Below, one piece after another: positions 1-11,907 of a stretch of 64,000 nucleotides of DNA (positions are counted from its first letter, which is position 1; each line of letters opens with the position of its first letter). This DNA comes from Cephalotus follicularis (lineage: Eukaryota; Streptophyta; Magnoliopsida; Oxalidales; Cephalotaceae). The notes under the pieces are model-generated. The model worked only from the letters and a program-made list of their open reading frames with translations, searched no databases and was not told where the DNA came from. Both the position numbers and the translations under genes were made by a program. The DNA is taken from assembly GCA_001972305.1 (NCBI GenBank), contig BDDD01000311.1:1-64000 (forward strand), given 5' to 3'.

Positions 1-120
1 CCCTGTAACGGGAGCTGGATCTTGGGCCGCTACTTGAACGGCTTCTGGTGGAGGAGGTATGTTCTCCTGGCGTGGTTGATTGCCAGTGGCTCCGACTTGG
101 GTGTTCTTCCTGGGAGGCAT
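1..120 (-). CDS. gag polyprotein start of LTR retrotransposon (partial)
   Basis: An open frame of 40 codons starts at an ATG at 120-118 and leaves the window still open. It begins MPPRK and is rich in Pro, Gln and Ala, as is common for the disordered N-terminus of plant Ty3/gypsy Gag proteins. It lies just downstream of the LTR and primer site in the expected order and strand. No capsid or zinc-knuckle region is visible because only the first residues are present. The gag call rests on position and composition, not on a recognised domain. Confidence 0.6.
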   Translation of the reverse strand, partial: MPPRKNTQVGATGNQPRQENIPPPPEAVQVAAQDPAPVTG

Positions 121-148
121 GATTGGTGGTGACTTTTTTGTAGCGCTT

Positions 149-164
149 CCCACAGACGGCGCCA
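149..164 (-). promoter_or_regulatory. retrotransposon primer binding site
   Basis: On the minus strand the bases TGGCGCCGTCTGTGGG follow the LTR end by two bases. TGGCGCC is the complement of a tRNA 3' end GGCGCCA. The first nine bases would suit a tRNA-Asp-type primer, and the rest matches less well, so the tRNA identity is open. Confidence 0.6.
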
Positions 165-1034
165 ACTGTTGATACAGAAATCCTTCTCTCAACAGTATCC
201 TACGTGGAGGACTTTGATTTGTTAAGAGAAACGCTTGTCACTGATGCCTTAAAGGAAGAAACGGATCTAGGATACCTGCACAAGTAGCAACAATGGTGAA
301 GGCCCAGGAGGTTGTTCTCCCGGGGACACTCCGACGCTCAAGTTAGTCAAGTGCAGATGAAATATTATCTCTCTTGAATATAAAAATTGCTGACCTTTGT
401 TCAGTATGTTGAACTTGTATTTATAATGGATTTTGGTGACTGATTGAACGTGTAAATCGGATGTGATCATGATCCCCTAGGGAATGCCGAGGATCTCGGA
501 CATTCCCTTATCTCCGCCTGATTTTTCTCTTCTTTCCTTTGTTATAGTTGTTGATTGAGACTCTATCTCTTTATTTGGATAAGCTTAAATCCCAACAAAT
601 CTGGTAATGATTATCCCCTTATCCCGTAGATAAGGTTGAGGTTCTCCATTATAGGGTATGATGTGTCTACATAGGATAGAGAATCTCTGCTATAGTTCCA
701 AGGATGGAACAAGTATGAGGACGTCCGAGGAAGAGGTCCTCAATTTCTGTGTACAGGACTTAGAGACACTTTGGGCCGAGGGAGTCCTCGGCCCTCACGC
801 CGCGAATATGGTCTTCTGCTTCTGAGTCCGAGGAGTGTCCTCGGACTTATGGTCTTACTGTGTTGTCAACAAAAAATAATGAACATTGTCTTTTAGTCCG
901 AGATGGTCACTCTTTGCCATGAGTGTGGTCCTCGGCATGACTTGCTGATAAGCCTTTAATCCCCCATGGACAGTTGGTCAAGTCTCCTGTGGACACGTGT
1001 CCTTGCTTTTATAAGTATATTTTTCCTCCATCAG

Positions 1035-1495
1035 GTAATATAATAAATAAATATAATATAATATGTTATTTAATTAGTAAAAAAAAATAATGTTATTATT
1101 ATTCTCTTTATTAATTAAAATGTTTATTTGATATAACATTTTCAGTAAAATGATCGTCTTTATGTCCCAGTCTTATTCTACACATTTAAAACTATCTAAG
1201 GTTAATTATTAAGTCTATTTTTTGTTATGTTTGGAAATAATCAACAATATAACCACACAATACACAGTCTTATAACTATAGTCTATAGAGAGTTCAAAAA
1301 CAGACTATACTATTAAAAACAGACTACATAGAGTTCCTAAATAATAAAACTATCACTTCATTTGTATTTGGCCAATTACATGGCACGACACGTGGATGAT
1401 TACGTGGGTCCCTTTGATTATCATGCCAAAAGTTTAAAAGTCCTTTAATTTCCCTCGCGAATTCGAAATCACAAAACAGAGAGAGAGAGAGAGAG
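1035..1495. other. AT-rich intergenic DNA with presumed promoter of the 1496 gene
   Basis: Host-like AT-rich sequence between the LTR and the small gene. The 5' leader of the gene carries a short GA repeat (about 1480-1495) directly before the ATG. No clear TATA box or gene is visible. Confidence 0.4.
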
Positions 1496-1895
1496 ATGGA
1501 GGGAATCGAGATCGATACCAAAGACGAAGCCGTGAAATCGCAAATCGCAATTCGCTGTGCCAAAGCCGCAATCCTTCTCTCATCGCTCAAACAGTTCCCC
1601 AACCACCATCTCGAAACCGCCACCATCGACGACGAAGAAGAGGTTAACACTACTCTCTCTCTCTCTCTCTCTCTCTCTGGATTGAATTTTGTATCTCCAA
1701 ATTGTTATGTGAATTTTGAAACAGGGGAAGGAGATGATGAAAAAATCAATTGGAAGTTTGAAGGTGGAATTGGCTAGAGAGCGAATGAAGAGGAAGAAGA
1801 TGAAGCTCTGTGGCTTGATGGAGGTTCTTCTTCAGGTTATGTCGGTGCTGTCTATTGCAACTTTCTTTTTCATGCTATTCATCAATGCTCGTTGA
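1496..1895 (+). CDS. small uncharacterised protein with C-terminal membrane segment
   Basis: Two exons are inferred: 1496-1642 and 1725-1895, separated by an 82-bp intron with GT/AG borders and a CT-repeat. Joined, they give 105 aa with no frame break. The N-terminal half (from MEGIEIDTK) is acidic to mixed and contains a hydrophobic patch (ILLSSLKQF). A basic, probably helical stretch follows (about residues 60-80, rich in Lys, Arg and Met). The last 20 or so residues are strongly hydrophobic (about 85-103, ending LFINAR), which suggests a tail anchor. I do not recognise a domain. It lies convergent to ZYP1, their 3' ends 1.8 kb apart. In Arabidopsis an uncharacterised small gene is, as I recall, also next to ZYP1; whether it is the ortholog is inference. 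Clean splicing and an ATG shortly after a GA-rich leader support a real gene. Confidence 0.7.
1649..1678 (+). repeat. CT microsatellite in intron 1 of the small gene
   Basis: A near-perfect (CT)n run lies within the 82-bp intron, close to its 5' splice site. Confidence 0.85.
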
Positions 1896-3738
1896 AAGGG
1901 ATGTCTATCTTGATTAGTTGCTTTGGTTACTTTCTCATTGTCATCAATTTTTGGGTTTTGTAGTATATTTTAGTCTCTAAATGTTGATGAAGCAAGAAGT
2001 TTTGAGTGACAGCTAGAGATGAGAAAGTAAATAAATCTCCCAAACGCTTTATTGATTTCTTGACAAAAGTTTATGCAATTATGGGTCAGTGTTTGAGCGA
2101 CTTCTTGTTAAGGACTTGAGGTCAGAGTTCTTCACATTCTGTAAGGCTACTGGGTAAATAAAAATTTTGAGAATTAATTTATAAAGAAATTGCTAGGTTG
2201 AATTTATAAAATCCAAATACATATATCCCTCAATTTAACCTAGCACTTTTACAATTATTCAACGATTTCATTCACCACACTTTTTCACAGTACGTAGAAC
2301 TAATAATATTACCAAACAAAACCAACTCGTGAAATTTATGTATCTTTTTCGAAAATACATTGCATGGCTAGTTGGAGTTGCTAAACCAAACTCAATCTTG
2401 CACAAGACTAAGAAGTTCAAAAATATTCAAGCCCTTCAATGGTCTTATTGACTCGAGATCCACCAATGGCCCTGGCCACTGACCTGACTCCTGTTCAGCT
2501 TCATTTGTCATTCAGGATGAAAAACTAGTACCCAAGGTGGCATAAACCATTTTTTTTTTATTGTGACATACAGAAGAAAAAAAATTTGTAGCAGTTGATA
2601 AAGCTGAAGAACAAATCCTCGTATACATGTATATACATGCGTTTTAATAGACCCTGTCACTGACCTGCATATCCTCGTGTACCTTATCACAATTCACACC
2701 ACGCCACTTTAATAGAAAACTATTTTACCAGAATATTCTACTTTTTTTTGGAAATTTTTTTATCTCTATACTTTCTCTTGATATCGAAGCATGTGTATAC
2801 ATGAAGTTTTTAAAATCCAGAATCTGGCAATGATGAGCTCGTATATTAGCATAACGCAGTATATCTTGGATGCCCACTTGCTACTAGTGAAGCGATTCAG
2901 AAGAACCAGAGCAAGAATTTTTTCTGACCCAGAAAAAGATAAAAGGATTCGCTCTCAGGTAATCAATTCTGTGCACATGTACTTTTCTATCCCTGAAATG
3001 TGGAATTTATCTGCAGCAAAAATGTAAATTCCAATCAGATTTTTACTTTCTCAACTACACATAGTAAAATTGCAAATGGGGAGAGCGTCAAGAAAAAATA
3101 AATGCAGAGAAGAAACAGCAGCATGTTCCTATAATTGTACAACATTTTGACAAAGAAGAGAGAAGATTTGCAATCAACATAAGATGCTTGCCAAATTTAA
3201 ACAATCTTAGTCCTTTATGAAAAATCCAAGGCAAATGATGTACTTAATTTCCCCTTGTTATGCTCCATGGCCAAAAATTAAATAAATAAATATTCACACA
3301 GTTAATATACCTATGAAATTGATCAAAAATATGAAGATGAAGCTTAATCAAGGTATGAAGAAAAGAGGGAGGGAAGAGAGAGGGATAAGCCTAGAATATG
3401 TTGCCTACACTGTTACTTATTCTTGACCTTTTAATCATAAATGCAAAGGCTACAGCATAGTCCTCCACTCCATTAAATCTTAGATTATTCAATGAACTAC
3501 TAATATTTTCTAATAGATGCCCAGTGATGGTGAGAAGATATATTATTAGACTGATTACAAATTTCAAACACTTAGTTGCAAAACCATGTCCGAGAGAAGA
3601 AGAAATCATTTATTTGAGCTGATTCTGAAATCAGGCAGATTGATGGTTGAAAGATGATTAAGGTATTAATTATAATGGTAGATGAGAATAAAGAAAAATC
3701 ACCATTTCTCATAAATTATTAGACTAGAAAAAGTACCT
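1896..3738. other. intergenic region between two convergent genes
   Basis: AT-rich sequence holding the 3' flanks of the small gene (+) and ZYP1 (-). Short open frames here have no recognisable protein and are treated as chance. No repeat with clear ends was found. Confidence 0.4.
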
Positions 3739-6700
3739 CTAATCAAATGCATATGGATCATCGACATATGGATTTAGAGACCCTTCTGAAAACAAATCAC
3801 CTATGTTTGAAGGATGTGGATGAACCCCTCTCTTGGTGCCCTGTATAATGCATATATAAGTGATGAAGGTTATATACACAGAACTAAGGAAAGCAATTCT
3901 AATTATTCGAACAGTAAAGAACACCCAGAAAATCTGGTTCATGATTAATTACTGCATAAAGAATGGTAAGTTTTTGTTGTCAGCATGCGGGAAAAAGTTT
4001 TGAGATATCATTACTGGTATATTTGAAATGATTTTGTGCTATTTTCAAAATGATTTATTCAAGCAGTCATGCTTAGAGAAATTTATGCTAAACAATTTGA
4101 AACACAATCAAGTATGATGAGAATAGAACAAACAAGTTACAAGTAAACAAAAAAGGAACTTTTGATTACCTTGGCGGCACTTCTGGGGGTGGCCTCAGGT
4201 GTATTCTTCCTATGTTTTCTTGGGTCCTGATGGAACAAAGACAAGGAAAATCAGCATTAGCAAATCTGCAGAAGGTACCTGCAATGCCAGTGACCATTCT
4301 AGTCTGCATTCAACAGTGCTTCCAAATGTCCAGGTTAATACCTCAAACATCACTGTACTTTTTGTTTTCTTTCGTTTTGTAATTGTTCTGCCATTGTTAG
4401 TTTCAACTTCATATTTGTGATGAGTTACCTGTAATGCCGCCATAGAGTGAGCAATGCTTGCCAGAAGATTAAAATCTGTTATCTGCTTTCTTATGACTTG
4501 CACTATACATATCAAGCAATACCTACTTACATTGCAAAAACAACAATAATATTAAGGACACTAAGAAATAGCTCACCTTCTTATGGTGCTTAGGAATATT
4601 CACTACACTTCCGGTGTTTGCGGTCTCTACTTTCTTCAACATTTTCGAAACTGGTGTTTGTGTTGCTTCCAAGAAAGGTGAATCCTACAGATGATTATCG
4701 GCCATATAAAATGACTATTATACCAAACATGGCATGGGAAGAAACTATTAAAGGGAAGCAAAATGATGTGGCAATTCTATGTTACCTTCTCTTCGTCCTC
4801 TGGTCTTACCCAAGCGTGCTGACTTCTTTTTACACCACCAGAATCTCTCCTTTTGATTGATGAAACAGAATAGTCCTGCAACCAAATTAAACTTGTCAAA
4901 TTCATCATGTCTTAAGAAATTAGGTGTACTCTTCATTGTCTATTACATGACTACTTTCAACTTCATGTGTCACTGTTTGCAACTACATATAATCCAAACC
5001 ACCAGCACTCCCCACAATCCCTTATTTGATAAACAGAGAGAACTTTTTTGCAGCGAACCGGCAGATATAAAACACTAGAAGATCCTTAAAACTACGGTTT
5101 AGAACATATTCATGACAAAATTAGTGCTAACATAGTAATTACTTCTATGTTTTCATGTTTTTCCCTTTAGTGAACACACTGCAATAAAATATTGACGAAT
5201 GAAACTTTAATCAAAGAAAGAAAATATTTCAGCACCCTACAGAAATAAAAAAACATCACTAACTACTGAAACTTGCCAAGCCAGAGTCAGAGCTACACTA
5301 CAAAAGCACAAGATGATTTTAAGAATTAACAGTTAAATGTTGCATAATGGAATAATCAGTGACTATAGATCTGATGCAAAGAATTCATTTTAGAACTTAG
5401 ATCACTGGGCAACATCTCTAAGTTTTTATTTGACAATGTGAAGAGCAAAAAAGATGCATCAAAATGTGTACACTTATACATACCACAATACAGTGTGTGA
5501 GGAGAGAAAGAGAGGGATATATCAAAAACAAACTAACCCTTTTGGAATTCATTTCTTGGTCCTCTTGTGGTTTGTTACCCATCACTTTCCACTGCAATTG
5601 TAATAAAGCCCTCTGCCTGTCTTCCTGGATGTATTGTAAACAAATCTTTTCTAAGAGCGAAATAAAATATTAGCTATATACGGCACCCGAACAGAAGTAT
5701 AACATAAATATATATACATATATCTATACCTTGGACTTCTGGAGATCCAACTCCTCTTGAAGCTTCCTGCATTCATCTTCATGCTCACACCTCAAAGCTT
5801 TCATCTGAGCTTCATGCTCGTTCCTAAGTGACTTAGTTTTCTATACAAAGGTACCAGCTATCAGAAACCACAGCATTTTTTAACATACCAAGTAGACAGC
5901 TTGAACTTACTCAAATGCTACATACCTCCCTCAATTCCTTTTCAGCTTGAAGTTCCGCACGTTTTAGCTCTTCACTGTGCTCAGCTTTAAGATTCAGTTC
6001 CCTTCTATCATGGTCCAGCTGAAGGCGACTAACCTACACAAAGAACAAGAGGAAAAGCACTTTTGCAATTAATATATTTAGACCTGATCTGTTAACTTTC
6101 AAGTACACATCCACACATAGAGCAGACATGATTAGAAGCATGCAAAAAACTCACCTCAAATAACAGTGCCTTTACACAATAAACCACGTGAGCAATTTAG
6201 CAATAGGAGAAAGCTTTCTACAAGTTTCAAACCTTTTTACATTAATTAACCTTATCTCATTAATAATTTGCAGAGTAGGCATGCAGTCCACAAAATTGAG
6301 TTAAAAGCTCAGCACACTTTTTAAGGTTCAAATAATTGATTTACTTGATCAAATAAGGCATGCTAAAAGCTATTTCTCATATCTTGACATATTAGCTTTT
6401 GAGCTCACAGAAACACGCAAAAGGCTTACTTTACATCTGAAAGAAATTTAATAATACCTGTGGGAAAACATATAAAGAATTTAAGACTAAATAACTGAAG
6501 CAATGTAAAACCATTGCTTTACCAAAACTTAGCAAATCTGAGGTCACCGAATGCATCATATGGACAAAAAGAAAAGGTAAAAATTCATTTTAGGTTTGCA
6601 GATTCTGGTACCAGAGCAGCATTTTCCTCCTGAACACGCATCAAGTACGATCTTGATTCTTCTTCACATTCTGCTAGTTTTTTGTCACATTTGCTTTCCA

Positions 6701-9700
6701 TATCTCCAACAACTTTGTCTGCCTGGAGGTTCAAGTGGGTGAGATATGCGATTCACAGCCAAAAATGATTCAAGTGATGATAATTATGAGCAAAACCTTT
6801 TCCTTCTCCATATTTATAATCTCTTGCTTCTCCACCTCATACTTCATCCGGATGTCATTAATTGCCTAATCAAACTACAGAGTCAATCTAACCATACATG
6901 CCAGGCTTATTAAGGATATGTGTAAGATAAACGTAAAAAATAACACCTGATCATTCCTCAGAGAAATTTCTTTCAAATGCCTTGATAACTCCAATTGTTT
7001 ACTCTCCAACATCTGATCGTATTGTTTCTTGGCTTCTGCGAGTTCACTTTCAGCAGCAGACAACAACGCTTGATTCTGCAATAATTACACAGAATATTAA
7101 AAGTGATACCTCAAGAAATTTAAATACTCAAAAAGTGTATCAAAAACCTCAGTGCTTTGATCTTCCAACTTTTTCTCTCTGTCATTATATTGCAGGATAA
7201 GTTGTTCCTTCTCCTCTAAGATGTTCTCAAGTTCAACAATTTGTTTCTCGAGAGAATCGACACGCAGCTCATGTTTTTCTTTCTCCTTTTGTAGATCATC
7301 TATTTCTTCTTCTTTCTTCTGTATCTCTGCCTGTAATTTCTCTGTATTATCATTGTTCTCGAATTCCAGTGCTGAAATTTTTGATAACAAATCTTGCTGC
7401 AAGATGTTAACAGAACAGATTTAGAATAGCAACAAGGAATGCTAAGATATATCATTAAATGAAAACACACTTATACACCATTTTATTCTCAGATATTCTT
7501 GAACTTTCTGACAGTGTATCAATTTTCTCCTCTAATTTAGAGATTAACATCTCTGTTGCAATCTTCTTTGAGACCAGAGTTTCTGCTTCTGCTTCCAACG
7601 ATTGAATATTCGCTCTTGCTGAACGGCACTCCTCTGAAAGCTGTGCCATTACAGACTCTTGGGCTTTCTGAAGTGCAGTGATCTTGCTGTTTAACTCCTG
7701 GTTTACCAGTTGCAGTGCATCTTTCTCTGACGTTATGCACAATAACTTATCATGAAGTTGATCATATTGTTCCTGAGCATGGTTAGCAAGAAGATATCTC
7801 TCCCGTTTAGCCAACTTAAAGCAAGAGTCATAGAGAGAGTTCAGCCGATCAAACTTATCCAAATAAGTCAAACTTTGCTTATCCAGTTCCACCATTTGTA
7901 CAGTCAAAACCTGAACAAAATTTTCAAGGTGTTTTATCTCCTGCAGCGACATATCTAGTTTCTTTGCACAGTCAGCATTGCTCAATTGAAGAATACTCTT
8001 CTCTTTCTCCAAATTCTCTTGATTGGCCATCAAACTTCTGATATCATCTTCTTTCACTTTTAACTCATGGAGCACCTCTTCCAATTTAGAGGTCAAACTC
8101 TCTGTAGCCTGTCTATTAGCTGCCACAGCTGCTTCAAACTTCTTTATCATAGCATCTACAAGCAGAGAGATCAGAACAAATAAGTTCTTTTAATATTCTT
8201 TATTATAGCATTTGAATCCAGAATAATCATAATAATTACAATACCTCTGTGAAGGATAACCTCAGAATTTGTGACAACCAAATTAAAAAGCTCTTGGAAT
8301 CAAAATAACACGCTCAAAGGTGCAACCATGCTACCATGGCTGATGAACCAATTACATAAGCCATACCATTTGTACCTTAAGTAACACTGTTACTCAATAA
8401 CTAAAAGTATATGTCTAAAAATTCTCTCAACTAGATAGTACTCTATGAACTGACATGAATTACTTTTCATAGAAATTTCCTTTCTTTCCTGGCAGAGCAA
8501 ATTTAGCAACTGGTATAAATTGGAAGCATGTTGATGAAAAGGGCTATATGGAAATCTCAAATCAGCAAATTTAGCAACTGGTATAAATTTATTCTTGTAA
8601 TTTCACAGAGGAAGACAAGGGGACTCAAATCCCTCTCATCAAGCAGTCCAAGAAGAAAGAACCTTGTGTTCAAGGATTATATTACTGTGGACTCAAGTAT
8701 GGTTCACGGTACCCAAAACAAGAAAAAAATAACTTTTGGAAGACTCGGTAAAGAAATTACTTTTGGAATTAAATCACAAACATCATGCACGAACAGCCAA
8801 GTCAAGATGCTTAATTTTTTTTTTTTACCTTTTTCCTCTATGAGATTGGCGGTTCTGCACTGTTCGACTCTGTGAAACTTGTCCTTTTCATCTCTCTCAA
8901 TTTTAAGTTGGTCCAGTTCCTTTTCACCTAAAGTTAAAACTCATACATTACTACTGAGAAAACCAAACGATGCAAATGCACAATCCTCCAGTCCTTTAAA
9001 ACCTAATCTAGAACCACTGACCAACTCCTGCTATGATAAAAGCATGTACATTAATCATTGATACATAACTAAAATGACCAGACTTCGAAAACTTACTAAT
9101 ACAAATAGTTTCCTCAGCAGAGCCTAATTTCAGAGACAGACCATTCATTTGTTCATTCAATCTGTCAAAAGCTTCTGAGCTTGCTGATAGTTTGCTTTCA
9201 AAATACTTCTTATCTTTCTCAGCTGTTAAACCAGGTTAATTAGAAACAGATAATGGCTCTGAATCTATCAAAATGTAAGAATCGGAGAGCTAAGAGAGTA
9301 ATAAAGATTTCGTACCATCCTGAACCTGACCAGCTAAGTGTTGTAAGGTTTCAGTGAGTTGGTCACAGAGGGTCCTAGTTGAAGAGAACTTGGACTCCAG
9401 TCCTTTCCAAAGCTTCTCATCTTCTTTCTGTTTAACCTTTAGCTTAGCATTCTCATTAAATGCATTCTGCAATTTCTCTTCTAATGCACGGATATGCTCC
9501 ATTGATCTCCTCAACTTAGCATTCTGAATTAACAAAAATTGTTTATTGAATTTCCATCTAATTGAAGTAACTGCCGATTCTCCACTATACCAACATGGAA
9601 AGCGAAACCAAAAACCTAGTTATCATAAAAGTGAAATATAATTAAACAAAACCCTAAAAAACGCAGAAACGACGATAAAAATGTATGGCAGAACAAATAA

Positions 9701-10123
9701 GTAGATAGATCGCACCAGAGGCATATACATATACATAATGGCAACACATAGCACATATGCACATATACATATACAGAGAGCGATAGAGAGAGATTCGAAA
9801 TACCGCCATTTCCAGATCTGTTTTCACTGAAGCTTGTTCCTTGACCAATTTCTCTGCAAAAAAAAAAAAAAACACCACAAATCAGCAAAAGAATTATCAA
9901 ATTTCTAAAATCTCAAGAAAACAACGCAAATTCACCGATCAAAACCTGCAGTAAGCTTCAAGTTCGCGAAGCACCCCAATGAATTCGAATCCGAAGAGGA
10001 GCGCGAAGCGAAGGTGAAGTTCTTCGCGGCTCCAGTGACGGATCCAGGTAGCGATTTGAACTGATCCAAGCTCGATTTGAACTGATCCAAGCTCTTCATG
10101 GTTGGAAACCCTAGCTTCTGCAT
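3739..10123 (-). CDS. ZYP1: synaptonemal complex transverse filament protein ZYP1
   Basis: ZYP1 forms the transverse filaments joining homologous chromosome axes in meiotic prophase and affects crossover number and spacing. Eighteen exons were placed by frame and GT/AG borders: 9946-10123, 9804-9853, 9316-9523, 9097-9222, 8829-8927, 7479-8155, 7148-7396, 6947-7075, 6797-6865, 6612-6722, 5926-6033, 5730-5840, 5538-5624, 4786-4875, 4577-4684, 4342-4428, 4170-4226, 3739-3840. They join without a break into 881 aa, near the usual length of about 870. The start MQKLGFP, the long coiled coil (about residues 60-700) with [20 protein letters not shown] near residue 80 and [20 protein letters not shown] in exon 8, a basic TKRKKTK patch near residue 820 and the C-terminus [14 protein letters not shown]...AFD are diagnostic. 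Oddity: residues SLDQFKS are tandemly duplicated in exon 1. The exon joins are inferred without transcripts. Confidence 0.96.
8494..8588. repeat. short direct duplication in ZYP1 intron 5
   Basis: The 26-base string beginning GCAAATTTAGCAACTGG occurs twice, at about 8497-8522 and 8563-8588, 66 bp apart. It lies in the intron between exons 5 and 6 and has no effect on the coding frame. Confidence 0.8.
10053..10094. repeat. 21-bp tandem duplication in ZYP1 exon 1
   Basis: Two identical 21-bp units (10053-10073 and 10074-10094) sit side by side in coding sequence. On the minus strand each encodes one copy of a seven-residue unit (SLDQFKS), so the frame is kept. Confidence 0.95.
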
Positions 10124-10715
10124 CTTCGAATTCGAAGATCGATGACGGACGAAACCCTAGAAATTTGTGTTTTGAATCTCTCTCGATCTCTCAATAGCGC
10201 TATCCACTCTTTTTTTCTTTCTCTCTGCGAGTTGAAAAATGAAATGGGCGCCAAATTTTAGATATCTAATTATTTATAACGGCTTCGTGGTTGGGTGCAG
10301 ACGGTTACGCGGGGTATTATAATATGCAAACTTACGTGGGCCAACGGGTTGTGTCAGTTTTTGAATTATTAAAAAATCGAGTAAAATGCACACACAAAAC
10401 CTCGTGGCGTAGTCATCTTTGAAAATGACAATTTGGCATTCGAGTTTTGAATAACGAAACAGATATACCCTTATCATTAATTATCCGTCAATAATTTTGT
10501 TAGCTCCGAGGGTTTGGCCTAACAATAATAAAAGTTTGTTTCACGATAACTTAAAATTTTAACGATATATATATAATTTTAATTTTTTTTAAGGGTGCTA
10601 AATTGCTATTTTCAAAACTTAGGTATCAAAGTGTGCACAAACTTAAACCATGATAAATTTTATGTATTTTACCTTAAAAATTTTGATAATGTATCACTCT
10701 GTAAATAATTTTAAT
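10124..10715. other. ZYP1 5' flank with a probable miniature-element remnant
   Basis: The first 130 bp hold the ZYP1 leader and presumed promoter. Beyond it, GTAAAATGCACACACAAAACC (about 10381) and an inverted counterpart ending TTATGTATTTTACC (about 10659-10672) look like the degraded ends of a roughly 290-bp inverted-repeat element of the type seen complete at 41780 and 45689. No target duplication was resolved. Confidence 0.35.
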
Positions 10716-10720
10716 GATGT

Positions 10721-11541
10721 CGTTGATTCAGAAAATCTTCCTTCAAGGTTTTGATTTGTTAATAAGTAATAAGAATGCTGCAATCTGTCCGAGAAAGGTG
10801 GTTGGAAATCCCTACATAAAAGAACACAAAAGTAGAAGATCTAGGGGACACTCCGACGCTCAAGTTAGTAGATGCACAGGGAAAACTAGGTTTTTTAGAG
10901 TGTAAAAATGACTGACTTTTGTATAGTTTGTGAAATTGGTTTATAGGGTTGGTTGATAATTGTCTGAGCGGGAAAAACGGAGGTGACTGTTATCCCCTAA
11001 GGAAATGCCAAGGATCTCGGTCGTTTCCCTTGATCTCCGCCGGATTTGTTGGTACTTTCCTTATAGGTCGTTTACCATATCTTATCTATCAATATCTAAG
11101 GAGATGAATCCCTGGAATATAGGCGGATGTCAAAGCCTCATCTTGTGGAGTACAACAGTAGAGGAAGAGGAAAGATGAGTACTCTTCCGCTTCCAGGTCT
11201 TCAATGTCAAGAGCTTTTTCAAGGGTTTGTGCTAAAGGCATTGCGTTGGTCGCAAAGGGCCGAGGAAGAAGCATTCCACAGTACAATTGGAGAGGAGGTC
11301 CTCGGCACGGACGCCAAAGCGGAGGTCCTCAGCCCTTGTGCCGAGGAGGATGACATATGCAAAGCCGCCACGGGGGAACTCATCGGCACTGATGCTGAGA
11401 AAGAGTTCACCTGTCATTGTTGCTGGAATTAATGAGCTTTCTCTGACTCGTGCTTGTATACAAGTCCTAAAGTTCTTAGTCTTGGCAATGCCTGCAGGGA
11501 CACGTGTTGTTCTTGGTATAAATAGATTTTTTTCCATATCA
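10721..11541 (-). mobile_element. solo LTR, same family as the element at position 1
   Basis: An 821-bp LTR similar along its length to 167-1034, including the motif CACTCCGACGCTCAAGTTAG, the CCTCGGC/GCCGAGG clusters and the terminal CACGTGT segment. It is flanked by a perfect 5-bp target duplication GATGT (10716-10720 and 11542-11546). No internal region is present, so this is a solo LTR left by LTR-LTR recombination. The left terminal base is C instead of T. By comparison with the gag-bearing copy its sense strand is minus. Confidence 0.88.
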
Positions 11542-11546
11542 GATGT

Positions 11547-11907
11547 GAGACGTAATATTTCAGTATTATAAAGCTCATTTTTATTCTTTCATGCCTATTA
11601 ATTTTGATATATGTTATAGATTCTAAGATTTTTTTCTATGAATATTACATACACTCGGCCTTGTTTGTGTTTTAACACAATGGTAAAAACTATTGAAAAT
11701 AAGAGTTATATAATAAAAATATAGATTGAAATTACGTACATAGTACAATTGAAAGAGTTGAAAAGGAAAAAACACTCTTTATAGTTAGGTTGTATATTTT
11801 ATTTATACACGTGGCCATGTATTGTTGTTCACAATATTGTAGAATAAACTAATTGACCAAAAATTATTTGAAAAAAAACAAATTGTAATATTTGGTATCG
11901 TTATATA
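11547..11907. other. host DNA between two solo LTRs
   Basis: About 360 bp of AT-rich sequence separating two target duplications. No gene or repeat with clear ends is seen. Confidence 0.4.

Larger units (their letters stand above)
1..1034 (-). mobile_element. LTR retrotransposon, 5' LTR plus start of internal region (partial)
   Basis: Read on the minus strand, an LTR of about 868 bp (positions 1034 to 167) starts TGATGG and ends ATCAACA. A TATA-like TTATAAAAG lies near 1009-1017. Two bases inside the LTR a primer-binding-site-like stretch begins TGGCGCCGT, and a gag-like reading frame opens at 120. The same LTR family recurs at 10721-11541 and 11913-16095. The element continues past the left window edge, so its other LTR and its target-site duplication cannot be seen. 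The primer site and leader resemble Ty3/gypsy elements, but the polymerase is outside the window, so the lineage is tentative. Confidence 0.85.

Noticed and set aside
7221..7424. Plus-strand Ser/Phe-rich open frame.
   Set aside because: It is the shadow of the Glu/Lys-rich ZYP1 coiled-coil exon on the other strand.
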